From positions 1-5,413 of the forward strand of contig JAAVAY010000072.1 of NCBI GenBank assembly GCA_014803815.1: a stretch of 5,413 nucleotides of DNA, in the 5' to 3' direction. The stretch comes from Allobaculum sp. GTDB lineage: Bacteria > Bacillota_I > Bacilli_A > Erysipelotrichales > Erysipelotrichaceae. Below, piece after piece: positions 1 to 5,413 of this stretch. The position numbers and the translations under genes are program-made. Position 1 is the stretch's first letter. Every line of letters starts with the position of its first letter. Under the pieces are notes generated by a model. The model had not been told where the DNA came from and searched no databases. It worked only from the letters and a program-made list of their open reading frames with translations.

Positions 1-1380
1 GGCGACTTTTCCTGAAACGCCCGTATCGATTTCATCGAATATAAGAGTACCAATGCCATTTTCCGCTTGAAAGACGACTTTTAAGGCTAACATCAAACGG
101 GCTAGTTCGCCACCACTGGCCGATTGTTTGATCGGTGTCATCGGTTGGCCAGGGTTCATACTTGCGATGAATTCAATCGCATCCATGCCATCCTTGGAGG
201 CTGGCTTGTTTTCAAAGCGGATGTCAAATTGACAATGCTCCAACATCAAATCTTTAGCGTGTCCTTCGATTTGCTGCTTGAGTTCGGGAATGATGGCTTG
301 GCGCTTGGCGTGAAGTTGGCTGGCCAAATCGCGATACACCTTCGCCGCTTCTTTGCGCTCTTTTTCAAGCTGTTCAAAGAGTTCCTGACGGTGCAAAAAG
401 CGATCCACTTGTTGGTTGATTTGCTCATAGGCGGCCATCATCGACTCATAGCTGCCGCCATACTTACGAAAGAGCAGTTTAATTTGATGTTCTCTCTCTT
501 GAAGACGATCGAGTTGATTGGCTCCTTCTAGAGCTCCATGTTGCAATTCCTCGACTTGTTCAAAGATATCCTGCATTTCGTAGTATAAATTGCGCAGTTT
601 CCCTCCAAAGTCTTCTTTAGTGGGTGTGGCTTCAAGTAAACGCATCGCTTGATAGAGAGAATCGGAAATGCCTTGATCTTTTTTCCAAGCATAGTAGGCT
701 TCGGCCAAATTTTCCACGGAGGCTTGCACAGCGGAGGCTTCTTGAATTTGTTTGGCCAGCTCTTCGAGTTCACCCGGTTGCACATTGGCATTTTTGATCT
801 CTTCTAGTTGAGTGGCTAAAGAGTCCAAGTAGTCTTCCGAAAGCGTTTCGCGTTTGAGTTTGCGCAACTCTTGGACTTGTTGATGCAATAAGGCATAGGC
901 CTCGGCAGTTTGTTCACGCAAAGTTTCGGTTTTGGCAAAGCGATCGAGTAAATCAAGCTGTAAAGCGGGATCAAGCAAGCGAATAGTATCCATTTGCGAA
1001 TGCACATCAACCATTTTGGCCACAAGTTGGGCCACAAAAGCATTTGTGGTCATACGAGAATTGAGCAACATCCGACTTTTACCATTCGCGGAAACGATGC
1101 GGGTTAAGATGATGTCTTCTTCGCCATCAAAGCCATTTTCATTGAGCATCGCTTTGACTTCCTCGTTTGGCTCGCTCAGCACCATTTGCAACACAGCTTT
1201 ATCTTTTCCTTTGCGCACAACATGTTTAGAGGCTCGTCCACCAGAAATGGCTTCAATGGCATCGATTAAAAGCGATTTTCCTGCCCCTGTTTCCCCTGTA
1301 ATCACCGACATGTTGCGGCGAAAATCGATTTGAGCGTTTTCAAACAAGATGTAATCCTGAACCATCAGTTGTTCAATCAC
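1..1380 (-). CDS. recN: DNA repair ATPase RecN, 3' end missing (runs off left edge)
   Basis: RecN is an SMC-like cytosolic ATPase that acts early in recombinational repair of double-strand breaks. The frame is open from GTG at 1380 to base 1, giving 460 codons; the family usually has about 550-575, so roughly the last 100 residues lie outside the window. The N-terminal head has Walker A GETGAGKS at residues 29-36. A long Glu/Gln/Lys/Leu-rich middle (about 155-390) fits the coiled-coil arms, with the RKYGG motif at 305-309. The C-terminal head begins with the ABC signature SGGELAR at 422-428 and Walker B LIFDEIDTG at 446-454. The GTG start is preferred over ATG at 1365 because AGGAGG lies 7 nt before it and the extra residues (MIEQL) align with the usual RecN N-terminus. 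The start overlaps the tlyA stop by 8 nt, suggesting translational coupling. No argR lies between tlyA and recN. Identification is secure. Confidence 0.96.
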   Translation of the reverse strand, partial: MIEQLMVQDYILFENAQIDFRRNMSVITGETGAGKSLLIDAIEAISGGRASKHVVRKGKDKAVLQMVLSEPNEEVKAMLNENGFDGEEDIILTRIVSANGKSRMLLNSRMTTNAFVAQLVAKMVDVHSQMDTIRLLDPALQLDLLDRFAKTETLREQTAEAYALLHQQVQELRKLKRETLSEDYLDSLATQLEEIKNANVQPGELEELAKQIQEASAVQASVENLAEAYYAWKKDQGISDSLYQAMRLLEATPTKEDFGGKLRNLYYEMQDIFEQVEELQHGALEGANQLDRLQEREHQIKLLFRKYGGSYESMMAAYEQINQQVDRFLHRQELFEQLEKERKEAAKVYRDLASQLHAKRQAIIPELKQQIEGHAKDLMLEHCQFDIRFENKPASKDGMDAIEFIASMNPGQPMTPIKQSASGGELARLMLALKVVFQAENGIGTLIFDEIDTGVSGKVA

Positions 1381-2101
1381 TCCATCCCCTCCTTTTGGTG
1401 GCATAGACTAAGTATTCTTGGTTGCCTTTGCGCCCTACTACGGGGGAAGGAATCCATTTGGTGGTGGCATAAAAGGCATGAAGAAAATCGAGGACTTTGT
1501 CTAAGGCTTCTTTTTCATATTTTGGGTGGCGGATGACGCCTTTTTTGTTGAGAGCCTTGGGTCCACATTCAAATTGGGGTTTGACCAAGACCACGAGATG
1601 ATCGGGGACAAATTGTTTGAAGACTGGGCGCAAGATGTCTAAAGCGCTAATAAAGCTTGTATCCATGCACAAAAACTCGATGGGCGGATCAAACCAATCT
1701 CTTTGAATCGTTTTAGCATTGATTCCCTCCATTTTTACTACGCGAGGATCGGTTTCTAAGCTTGGTGCAAGCTGCAAATGCCCGACATCGAGAGCATATA
1801 CTTTGCAAGCTCCATGTTCCAAACAACATTGAGTAAAGCCTCCCGTGCTTGCCCCGATATCTAAGACACACTGCTTGTCTAAATCGATATGAAAGGCTTC
1901 AATGGCTGCTAAAAGCTTTCCTCCTGCCCTAGAGACGTAATCGTGCTCGATAGGAGCCACTTGTATGTCATCTTGCTCTTCGACTTCAAAGGCGGGTTTT
2001 GTGACGACTTTTCCATTCACTTGTACTCGCCTAGCTTTGATCGCATCCGCTGCTCTAGTTCTTGAGCCAAGCGAATCGCTTAAATATTGGTCAAGTCGCA
2101 T
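1373..2101 (-). CDS. tlyA: TlyA family rRNA (cytidine-2'-O)-methyltransferase
   Basis: The 242-residue protein belongs to the TlyA (hemolysin A / YqxC) family. Characterised members use S-adenosylmethionine to methylate the 2'-OH of cytidines in 16S and/or 23S rRNA, which affects capreomycin sensitivity. Residues 1 to about 60 form an S4 RNA-binding domain (RLDQYL near the start, then RRVQVNGKVV). The rest is an FtsJ-like Rossmann methyltransferase: SAM motif I is VLDIGASTGGFT at 79-90, and the expected K-D-K-E residues fit K62 (SRAGGKL), D147 (CMDTSF), K174 (LVKPQFE) and E229 (GNQEYL). It is slightly shorter than the usual 250-280 residues but both domains are complete. The ATG has AGGAG 7 nt upstream within the end of dxs. 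It overlaps dxs by 11 nt and recN by 8 nt, so all three are probably cotranscribed. The old name hemolysin should not be read as showing toxin activity. Which rRNA is modified cannot be told from sequence. Confidence 0.94.
   Translation of the reverse strand: MRLDQYLSDSLGSRTRAADAIKARRVQVNGKVVTKPAFEVEEQDDIQVAPIEHDYVSRAGGKLLAAIEAFHIDLDKQCVLDIGASTGGFTQCCLEHGACKVYALDVGHLQLAPSLETDPRVVKMEGINAKTIQRDWFDPPIEFLCMDTSFISALDILRPVFKQFVPDHLVVLVKPQFECGPKALNKKGVIRHPKYEKEALDKVLDFLHAFYATTKWIPSPVVGRKGNQEYLVYATKRRGWSD
1388..1393 (-). promoter_or_regulatory. Ribosome binding site fixing the recN GTG start
   Basis: A perfect AGGAGG, read on the minus strand, lies 7 nt upstream of the GTG at 1380 and inside the last codons of tlyA. 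This spacing is ideal for GTG 1380. It would be 22 nt for the internal ATG at 1365, so it decides the start. Confidence 0.8.
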
Positions 2102-4001
2102 CCCGTTTCTCCTTTTTTGCGGTTTTTACCGCTGGCTTTTCTAGGTTTAGGGTATCGAGTTTTTGAAACAAGTCATCCATAGTGATGTGTTGCTCTTGGC
2201 GGAGTTCAAAAATTGTTCCTTGTTTCACAAAGCCATCGTGCAAGGAGAGCTTGGAAAAGTGAGGATGTTTTTGGCCAAGATAAGCGGCAATGGTGGTGGA
2301 TAAGCCGCCTTGGGCGCTATCGGTTTCGTAGACGATCATCGGACGGTTTAAAGCGATGAGTTCATCAAGCATGGTGGTGTCGATGGGTTTGAAAAAGCGG
2401 GCATTGACCACAATGACCGAACGCTTTTCATGACGCGCTCGCTCGATGATACGATCCACATCCTGGCCATAGGCAATGATGATTGGATCGCACAGAGAAG
2501 GATTTCCGACCACGGTTTTTGTCCAAGAGCCAATAGGAATTTCTTCAAGGTGAGAGAGCACGCGATAGCTCACGTTGCCTTTGGGATAGCGAATGAAAAA
2601 GGGATGGCGACAGGCAAAACCCGTATAGAGCAGATTTTGCGCTTCCCAAGCATCCTTAGGCTGACAGACGATGACATTGGGAATCGTTGATAAAAACGCG
2701 ATGTCATAAATTCCTTGATGAGTTTCTCCATCGGCCCCAACTAAGCCTGCTCGATCAATGCCAAACACCACTGGCAAATCCATGCGCGCAATATCGTGTA
2801 AGACTTGATCATAGCCGCGCTGTAAAAAGGTGCTGTAAATGGACACAAAAGGTTGCAAACCGCCAGCCGCCATCGCCCCAGCCATCGTGATGGCATGCTC
2901 TTCCGCAATGCCCACATCGAAAAAGCGCTTAGGATACTTTTGGGCAAAGGGCAATAAGGCACTGCCTGTGGCCATCGCAGGAGTAATGGCACAAATGCGT
3001 TCATCCTTGGTGGCAAGGCGAATTAAAACGCGTGTGATGAGTTGAGACCAGCTGATGGAGTCGGTCTTCTTGATGGTTTTAAATTGGCCACTCGCAATAT
3101 CAAACGGTGCCACTCCATGCCATATCCCCGTGCGATCGTCTTGAGCATAAGGATAGCCTTGCCCTTTGGTCGTGATCACATGCACGACAATAGGCCCATC
3201 GTGCTCTTTGGCGGTTTGAAAGGCGCGGATCAAATCTCCAATATTATGGCCATCGATCGGACCGAGATAGTCCACATTAAACTGTGTAAACAAAGGAGCA
3301 TCAATCATCCGCTCTTTGAGGCGATCGCGCGAATAGCGCAAAAAATCCAAAATCTCTTTGCCTACATCGCTTGAAGAAAGCGATTCATACAAATCCCGCT
3401 TGGTCGTACGATACAAATTAGACAAGCGCAGGCGTGTAATGGAGGATTCAATGCCGCCGCGATTGGGGGAGATAGACATATTGTTGTCATTGAAGACGAT
3501 GATCATCTTGCGCTTTTGGGCACCCAAATCGTTGAGAGCTTCTAAAGACATGCCATTGGCAAGCGAGCCATCCCCGACGACACTGATCACTTCATAGTTT
3601 TGGTTGGTTAAATCTCGAGCGACCGCAAAGCCAAGCCCCGCCGAAATCGCTGTGGATGAGTGGCCCGCTTCCCAAGGATCGTGTTCGCTTTCACTGCGCT
3701 TTTGAAATCCCGAAAGGCCTTGGTATTGACGAAGTGTAGAGAACGCTTTGAGGCGGTTAGTGATGAGTTTATGTGGATAGGATTGATGACCCACATCGAA
3801 TATGATCTTATCTTTGGGGGAATCGAAGACGGTGTGCAAGGCGAGGGTGAGTTCGATCACCCCTAAATTGCTGGAAAGATGTCCCCCCGTTTTGGAAATG
3901 GACTCAATTAAAAAAAGTCGGATCTGGTTGGCGAGGTCTTCGAGTTCTAAAAGGCTAAGCGTTTTGAGTTGTTGCGGATGATGAAGTTGTGACAGTCTCA
4001 A
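2091..4001 (-). CDS. dxs: 1-deoxy-D-xylulose-5-phosphate synthase
   Basis: Dxs condenses pyruvate with glyceraldehyde 3-phosphate, releasing CO2, using thiamine diphosphate. It is the first and usually flux-controlling step of the MEP isoprenoid pathway, and DXP also feeds thiamine and pyridoxal synthesis. At 636 residues the length is normal. Visible landmarks are SKTGGHLSSNLG (36-47), FDVGHQSYPHK (68-78, His72), AGHSS (112-116), the ThDP motif GDGS (143-146) running to NDNN (171-174), FDVGIAEEHA (361-370, catalytic Glu367), DRAGLVGADGETHQG (416-430, His428) and RYPKG (471-475). The transketolase-like N, central and C domains are all complete. The start is TTG at 4001, supported by AGGAGG 7 nt upstream and by the typical Dxs N-terminus that follows. 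The last 15 or so residues are a Lys-rich tail (KTAKKEKRDAT) that also encodes the tlyA ribosome binding site. The stop TGA lies inside tlyA. It shares the run with ispA, which acts further down the same pathway. Confidence 0.97.
   Translation of the reverse strand: MRLSQLHHPQQLKTLSLLELEDLANQIRLFLIESISKTGGHLSSNLGVIELTLALHTVFDSPKDKIIFDVGHQSYPHKLITNRLKAFSTLRQYQGLSGFQKRSESEHDPWEAGHSSTAISAGLGFAVARDLTNQNYEVISVVGDGSLANGMSLEALNDLGAQKRKMIIVFNDNNMSISPNRGGIESSITRLRLSNLYRTTKRDLYESLSSSDVGKEILDFLRYSRDRLKERMIDAPLFTQFNVDYLGPIDGHNIGDLIRAFQTAKEHDGPIVVHVITTKGQGYPYAQDDRTGIWHGVAPFDIASGQFKTIKKTDSISWSQLITRVLIRLATKDERICAITPAMATGSALLPFAQKYPKRFFDVGIAEEHAITMAGAMAAGGLQPFVSIYSTFLQRGYDQVLHDIARMDLPVVFGIDRAGLVGADGETHQGIYDIAFLSTIPNVIVCQPKDAWEAQNLLYTGFACRHPFFIRYPKGNVSYRVLSHLEEIPIGSWTKTVVGNPSLCDPIIIAYGQDVDRIIERARHEKRSVIVVNARFFKPIDTTMLDELIALNRPMIVYETDSAQGGLSTTIAAYLGQKHPHFSKLSLHDGFVKQGTIFELRQEQHITMDDLFQKLDTLNLEKPAVKTAKKEKRDAT
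2109..2113 (-). promoter_or_regulatory. Ribosome binding site of tlyA inside dxs
   Basis: AGGAG, read on the minus strand, sits 7 nt before the tlyA ATG and inside the purine-rich codons of the Lys-rich Dxs tail. Because dxs ends only 11 nt into tlyA, ribosomes finishing dxs would terminate beside this site, which fits coupled translation. Confidence 0.7.
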
Positions 4002-4008
4002 CTAAGTC

Positions 4009-4014
4009 CCTCCT
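4009..4014 (-). promoter_or_regulatory. Ribosome binding site fixing the dxs TTG start
   Basis: A perfect AGGAGG, read on the minus strand, lies 7 nt before TTG 4001. The first downstream in-frame ATG is far inside conserved sequence, at residue 151, so the TTG start is well supported. Confidence 0.8.
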
Positions 4015-4030
4015 TTTAAATTGTTTTTAA

Positions 4031-4056
4031 AGCCTAGCAAAACACACCTAGAGGCT
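4031..4056 (-). other. Weak interrupted hairpin in the ispA-dxs gap
   Basis: On the minus strand AGCC-(TC)-TAG pairs with CTA-GGCT across a loop of about 10 nt, giving 7 base pairs with a 2-nt bulge. It overlaps the ispA stop and is followed by TTTAAAAACAA rather than a long T tract. It is the only structured element in the 53-base gap. It may be a weak attenuator, an RNA processing point, or chance. As a full terminator it is unconvincing. Confidence 0.25.
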
Positions 4057-4918
4057 AATGGGTACGCGTTTTGAGCTGGTGAATCAAAGTGCGAAGTAAG
4101 TCATCCTCCAGTTCAAGCTGATCAAGAAGGCTTTGAATGCGTTGATCGTATTGTAAAACCTGCTCTTGGCCTTCTTCCACTGTGAATAAGGAAAGCATCG
4201 TAGCTTTTTCGTTGCGGGTATCGGATAAACTTTTTCCCATAGCTTCCACATCGGAGAGAACTTCTAGCAGATCATCTTGGATTTGAAATTGAATGCCGAT
4301 GAGATGGCCAAGAGCAATCCAAGTGGGCACATCTTCTTCATGCCCCGCTAAAATGGCTGCACTCGCTAGGGGAAGAGCAATTAAACAGCCCGTTTTGCAC
4401 CTTTCAATGGCAATAAGATCAGAAAGACTCGCTTGTTTGGTGGCTTGTAAATCCAAATCTTGACCATAGCACATCCCATTGGCTCCAGCCATTTGAGCTG
4501 TGAGATGCACTAGAGCGGGAATTTTAGAGACATCTTGAGTTTGACAAAGCGTTTCAAAGGCAAGGCTTTGCAACGCATCTCCAGCTAAAAGAGCCGCATC
4601 GACTCCAAATTGTTTATGGCAAGTGGGACGACCCCGACGCAAGTCATCGTCATCCATCTCTGGCATATCGTCATGGATCAAAGAATAGGTATGAATCATT
4701 TCAATAGCATTACCCATGGGAAATCCAAGATGAGGATCCACTCCATAGGCTTCTAGAGCAGCAAAAAGCAACAACGGGCGAATCCGTTTACCAGGAGCCA
4801 ACAAAGAATAGCTCATCGCCTCTTTTAAACGAGACGGGATAATGGAAGCCAAGGGAGTCATTAATTGCGCTTCAAACTCCTCTTTGAGTTCGTTTAAGCG
4901 TTCAGCTTGCTTATCCAT
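4055..4918 (-). CDS. ispA: Farnesyl diphosphate synthase (short-chain polyprenyl synthase)
   Basis: This cytosolic enzyme adds isopentenyl diphosphate to DMAPP and then to geranyl diphosphate, giving farnesyl diphosphate for undecaprenyl carriers and quinone side chains. The 287 residues match IspA length. Visible motifs are GKRIRPLL (43-50), the first Asp-rich motif DDMPEMD (83-89, DDxxxxD) continuing to RRGRPT (94-99), KTG (175-177), and the second Asp-rich region FQIQDDLLE (211-219). The DDxxxxD form with an aromatic Tyr78 five residues before it is the pattern of bacterial type II FPP synthases, so a C15 product is favoured over C20, though chain length is inferred. The second motif reads DDLLE where DDxxD is usual, a conservative change. 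ATG 4918 follows the xseB stop by 2 nt, and its ribosome site AGAGG (4929-4933) lies within the end of xseB at a long 10-nt spacing, so coupling to xseB translation is likely. Confidence 0.94.
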   Translation of the reverse strand: MDKQAERLNELKEEFEAQLMTPLASIIPSRLKEAMSYSLLAPGKRIRPLLLFAALEAYGVDPHLGFPMGNAIEMIHTYSLIHDDMPEMDDDDLRRGRPTCHKQFGVDAALLAGDALQSLAFETLCQTQDVSKIPALVHLTAQMAGANGMCYGQDLDLQATKQASLSDLIAIERCKTGCLIALPLASAAILAGHEEDVPTWIALGHLIGIQFQIQDDLLEVLSDVEAMGKSLSDTRNEKATMLSLFTVEEGQEQVLQYDQRIQSLLDQLELEDDLLRTLIHQLKTRTH

Positions 4919-4920
4919 CC

Positions 4921-5118
4921 TTACACGTCCTCTTCAATTAAGGCATTCATCTGCGTTTCAAACGCTTCAAGTTGATTTTGACAACTTTTGGATAAAGCCA
5001 ATCCTTCCTTAAACAAATCCATGGCTTTTTCGAGTTCCACTTGGGGACTGGAGAGTTGAGCGACGATTTGTTCTAAGCGATCAAGGGATTGTTGGAAAGT
5101 GAGTTTTTCTTGAGCCAT
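4921..5118 (-). CDS. xseB: Exodeoxyribonuclease VII small subunit
   Basis: XseB is the small helical subunit that coats the coiled-coil arms of XseA to form exonuclease VII, which degrades single-stranded DNA from both ends in repair. The 65-residue protein is a normal-length, complete family member: LTFQQSLDRLEQIVAQL near residues 6-22, then VELEKAMDLFKEGLALS at 27-43 and a Gln/Glu-rich final helix. The ATG at 5118 has AGAGAGG 5 nt upstream. It heads this run, 2 nt before ispA. Its partner xseA, normally directly upstream and often overlapping, is absent here; a transposon end occupies that place. xseA must be encoded elsewhere, or lie beyond the insertion, if the enzyme is to work. Confidence 0.93.
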   Translation of the reverse strand: MAQEKLTFQQSLDRLEQIVAQLSSPQVELEKAMDLFKEGLALSKSCQNQLEAFETQMNALIEEDV

Positions 5119-5141
5119 AAAAGCCTCTCTTTCTAGAAGAA

Positions 5142-5170
5142 AATATAAGATTTTTATTTTTTTCGTACAA
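5142..5170 (-). promoter_or_regulatory. Candidate sigma-A-type promoter for xseB-ispA-dxs-tlyA-recN
   Basis: On the minus strand TTGTAC (5170-5165) and TATATT (5147-5142) are separated by 17 nt. The -10 box matches the consensus at 5 of 6 positions; the -35 box is weak, matching mainly TTG. The spacer is almost all A/T, with A runs. Transcription would start near 5135, leaving a leader of about 17 nt that just holds the xseB ribosome site. It lies between xseB and the transposon end, so it could drive the run independently of read-through from the element. Confidence 0.5.
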
Positions 5171-5317
5171 GCTCTCTTTCAGTGACATCCTCCCCCGCCT
5201 AAAGATGGGGGGGCTTCCTTTCGCACAAGCGAACAGTCGGTTCTCGTTCGATAGCACTACTGTGCTAAGCATAAGCGAGCTATCCCCGTGTGCCCCACGG
5301 TTTTTATTATGTTTTGG
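5162..5317 (-). ncRNA. Probable TnpB omega RNA (reRNA) scaffold with guide in the flank
   Basis: In IS200/IS605 elements the RNA guide of TnpB comes from the tnpB 3' end through the right end and finishes with roughly 16-20 nt of flanking DNA as guide. Here 136 bases separate the tnpB stop from the inferred end, with no coding sequence and a chain of possible helices: CCGTG/CACGG (5286-5290 with 5296-5300), GATAGC/GCTATC (5250-5255 with 5279-5284) competing with TAGCAC/GTGCTA (5252-5257 with 5262-5267), TTCGC/GCGAA with a 4-nt loop (5220-5224 with 5229-5233), then the terminal hairpin at 5192-5213. The predicted guide, minus strand from 5181, begins TGAAAGAGAGCTTGTACG. Its 5' boundary probably lies within tnpB. 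The position and structure are seen; expression and function are inferred. Confidence 0.5.
5192..5213 (-). repeat. Subterminal imperfect hairpin of the transposon right end
   Basis: On the plus strand CCCCC (5192-5196) and CC (5198-5199) pair with the seven G at 5207-5213. This gives a 7-bp stem with one bulged G at 5197 and the 7-nt loop TAAAGAT. Bulged subterminal hairpins about 10 nt inside the end are what the TnpA transposase of IS200/IS605 elements recognises. The same sequence would form the last stem of the omega RNA. Confidence 0.75.
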
Positions 5318-5413
5318 TTATGCCTTTACAAGCCGCATCCCCTCGTTTCGGATGTTTATAGGAGCGTTTACATCTCTGTCGTGATGAGTGCCACATTCGG
5401 GACAATCTCACTC
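5318..5413 (-). pseudogene. tnpB: TnpB (RNA-guided nuclease) C-terminal end with in-frame TGA
   Basis: The last 32 codons of a TnpB/OrfB gene end at TAA 5318-5320; the rest lies outside the window. The peptide CPECGTHHDRDVNA is diagnostic: it carries the second CxxC half of the zinc finger and the RDxNA motif holding the third RuvC catalytic Asp. INIRNEG and LVKA follow, the usual C-terminus. Just before CPECG the codons are GAG-TGA-GAT. The family normally has Trp here (the W of REWxCPxCG), so TGG has probably become TGA. The truncated product would lose half the zinc finger and the last catalytic Asp. A frameshifted reading gives no TnpB-like peptide. Family members also usually have NAA where this has NAP. 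A sequencing error or unusual TGA decoding are alternatives, but neighbours use TGG for Trp and TGA as stop. Confidence 0.8.

Larger units (their letters stand above)
5182..5413 (-). mobile_element. IS200/IS605-type transposon, tnpB-side (right) end, partial
   Basis: The tnpB 3' end, a structured tail and a G/C-rich subterminal hairpin form the right end of an IS200/IS605-family element that continues past the window edge. The probable boundary is after GTCAC on the minus strand (5186-5182). This is inferred from the hairpin position and from the GAGGATGTCA-like ends seen in this family; the exact cleavage site is not proven. No terminal inverted repeat is needed or seen, as expected for elements moved by a single-strand HUH transposase. 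Whether tnpA is present cannot be seen. The element lies in the position normally held by xseA. Confidence 0.75.

Noticed and set aside
1373..2101. TlyA as a true haemolysin
   Set aside because: The S4 plus FtsJ-like methyltransferase architecture with a K-D-K-E set of residues identifies an rRNA methyltransferase; the haemolysin name is historical.
3315..3335. GCGATCGC palindrome resembling the cyanobacterial HIP1 repeat
   Set aside because: I noticed only one full copy, within dxs codons, and gene order and ribosome sites point to Bacillota, so it is probably chance.
124..3866. Plus-strand and alternate minus-strand open frames of 60-135 codons
   Set aside because: All are in other frames of recN, tlyA or dxs, which are full-length homologues with intact motifs, so these are shadows.
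5081..5272. 63-codon minus-strand open frame upstream of and overlapping xseB
   Set aside because: It lies over the transposon hairpin, the promoter and the start of xseB in another frame, has no family resemblance, and is explained by the structured non-coding end.
5286..5308. CCGTG/CACGG hairpin followed by TTTTTATT on the plus strand, resembling a terminator
   Set aside because: The stem is only 5 bp and no plus-strand gene precedes it. It fits better as a helix of the tnpB-side RNA, although a minor role blocking antisense transcription cannot be excluded.
5318..5413. TGA decoded as tryptophan (Mycoplasma-type code)
   Set aside because: recN, tlyA, dxs and ispA all use TGG for Trp with no internal TGA, and tlyA and dxs terminate at TGA at the expected family lengths.

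Overview
The window is a tightly packed minus-strand gene run from a low-to-mid GC bacterium, most likely Bacillota. The evidence is strong AGGAGG-type ribosome binding sites, overlapping genes, GTG and TTG starts, and an xseB-ispA-dxs-tlyA-recN order that is a variant of the classic Firmicutes order xseA-xseB-ispA-dxs-tlyA-argR-recN. An Erysipelotrichia-like relative is possible but is only a guess. The standard genetic code fits: tryptophans in recN, tlyA, dxs and ispA use TGG, and tlyA and dxs end in TGA.

Transcription runs right to left. A candidate sigma-A-type promoter at about 5142-5170 precedes xseB (exonuclease VII small subunit, 4921-5118). Two bases later comes ispA (farnesyl diphosphate synthase, 4055-4918). 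A 53-base gap with a weak hairpin precedes dxs (1-deoxy-D-xylulose-5-phosphate synthase, 2091-4001, TTG start). Then follow tlyA (rRNA 2'-O-methyltransferase, 1373-2101, overlapping dxs by 11 nt) and recN (DNA repair ATPase, GTG start at 1380, overlapping tlyA by 8 nt), which runs off the left edge after 460 codons. The operon mixes isoprenoid precursor synthesis (dxs at the head of the MEP pathway, ispA making the C15 diphosphate used for longer prenyl chains) with ribosome modification and DNA repair.

The right end (about 5182-5413) is the 3' part of an IS200/IS605-type transposon: the last 32 codons of tnpB, a 136-base structured tail and a G/C-rich subterminal hairpin. It sits where xseA would be expected. 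By the known organisation of TnpB systems, the tail is probably the scaffold of an omega RNA (reRNA), whose guide would be the flank just upstream of xseB. The tnpB reading frame has a TGA where the family usually has a conserved tryptophan, so this copy is probably a pseudogene while its RNA-coding end still looks intact.

The most notable part of the window is this junction: a probably decayed tnpB with a preserved RNA end abutting the xseB promoter. The rest is ordinary core-genome content. No wholly new system can be supported from this sequence alone.
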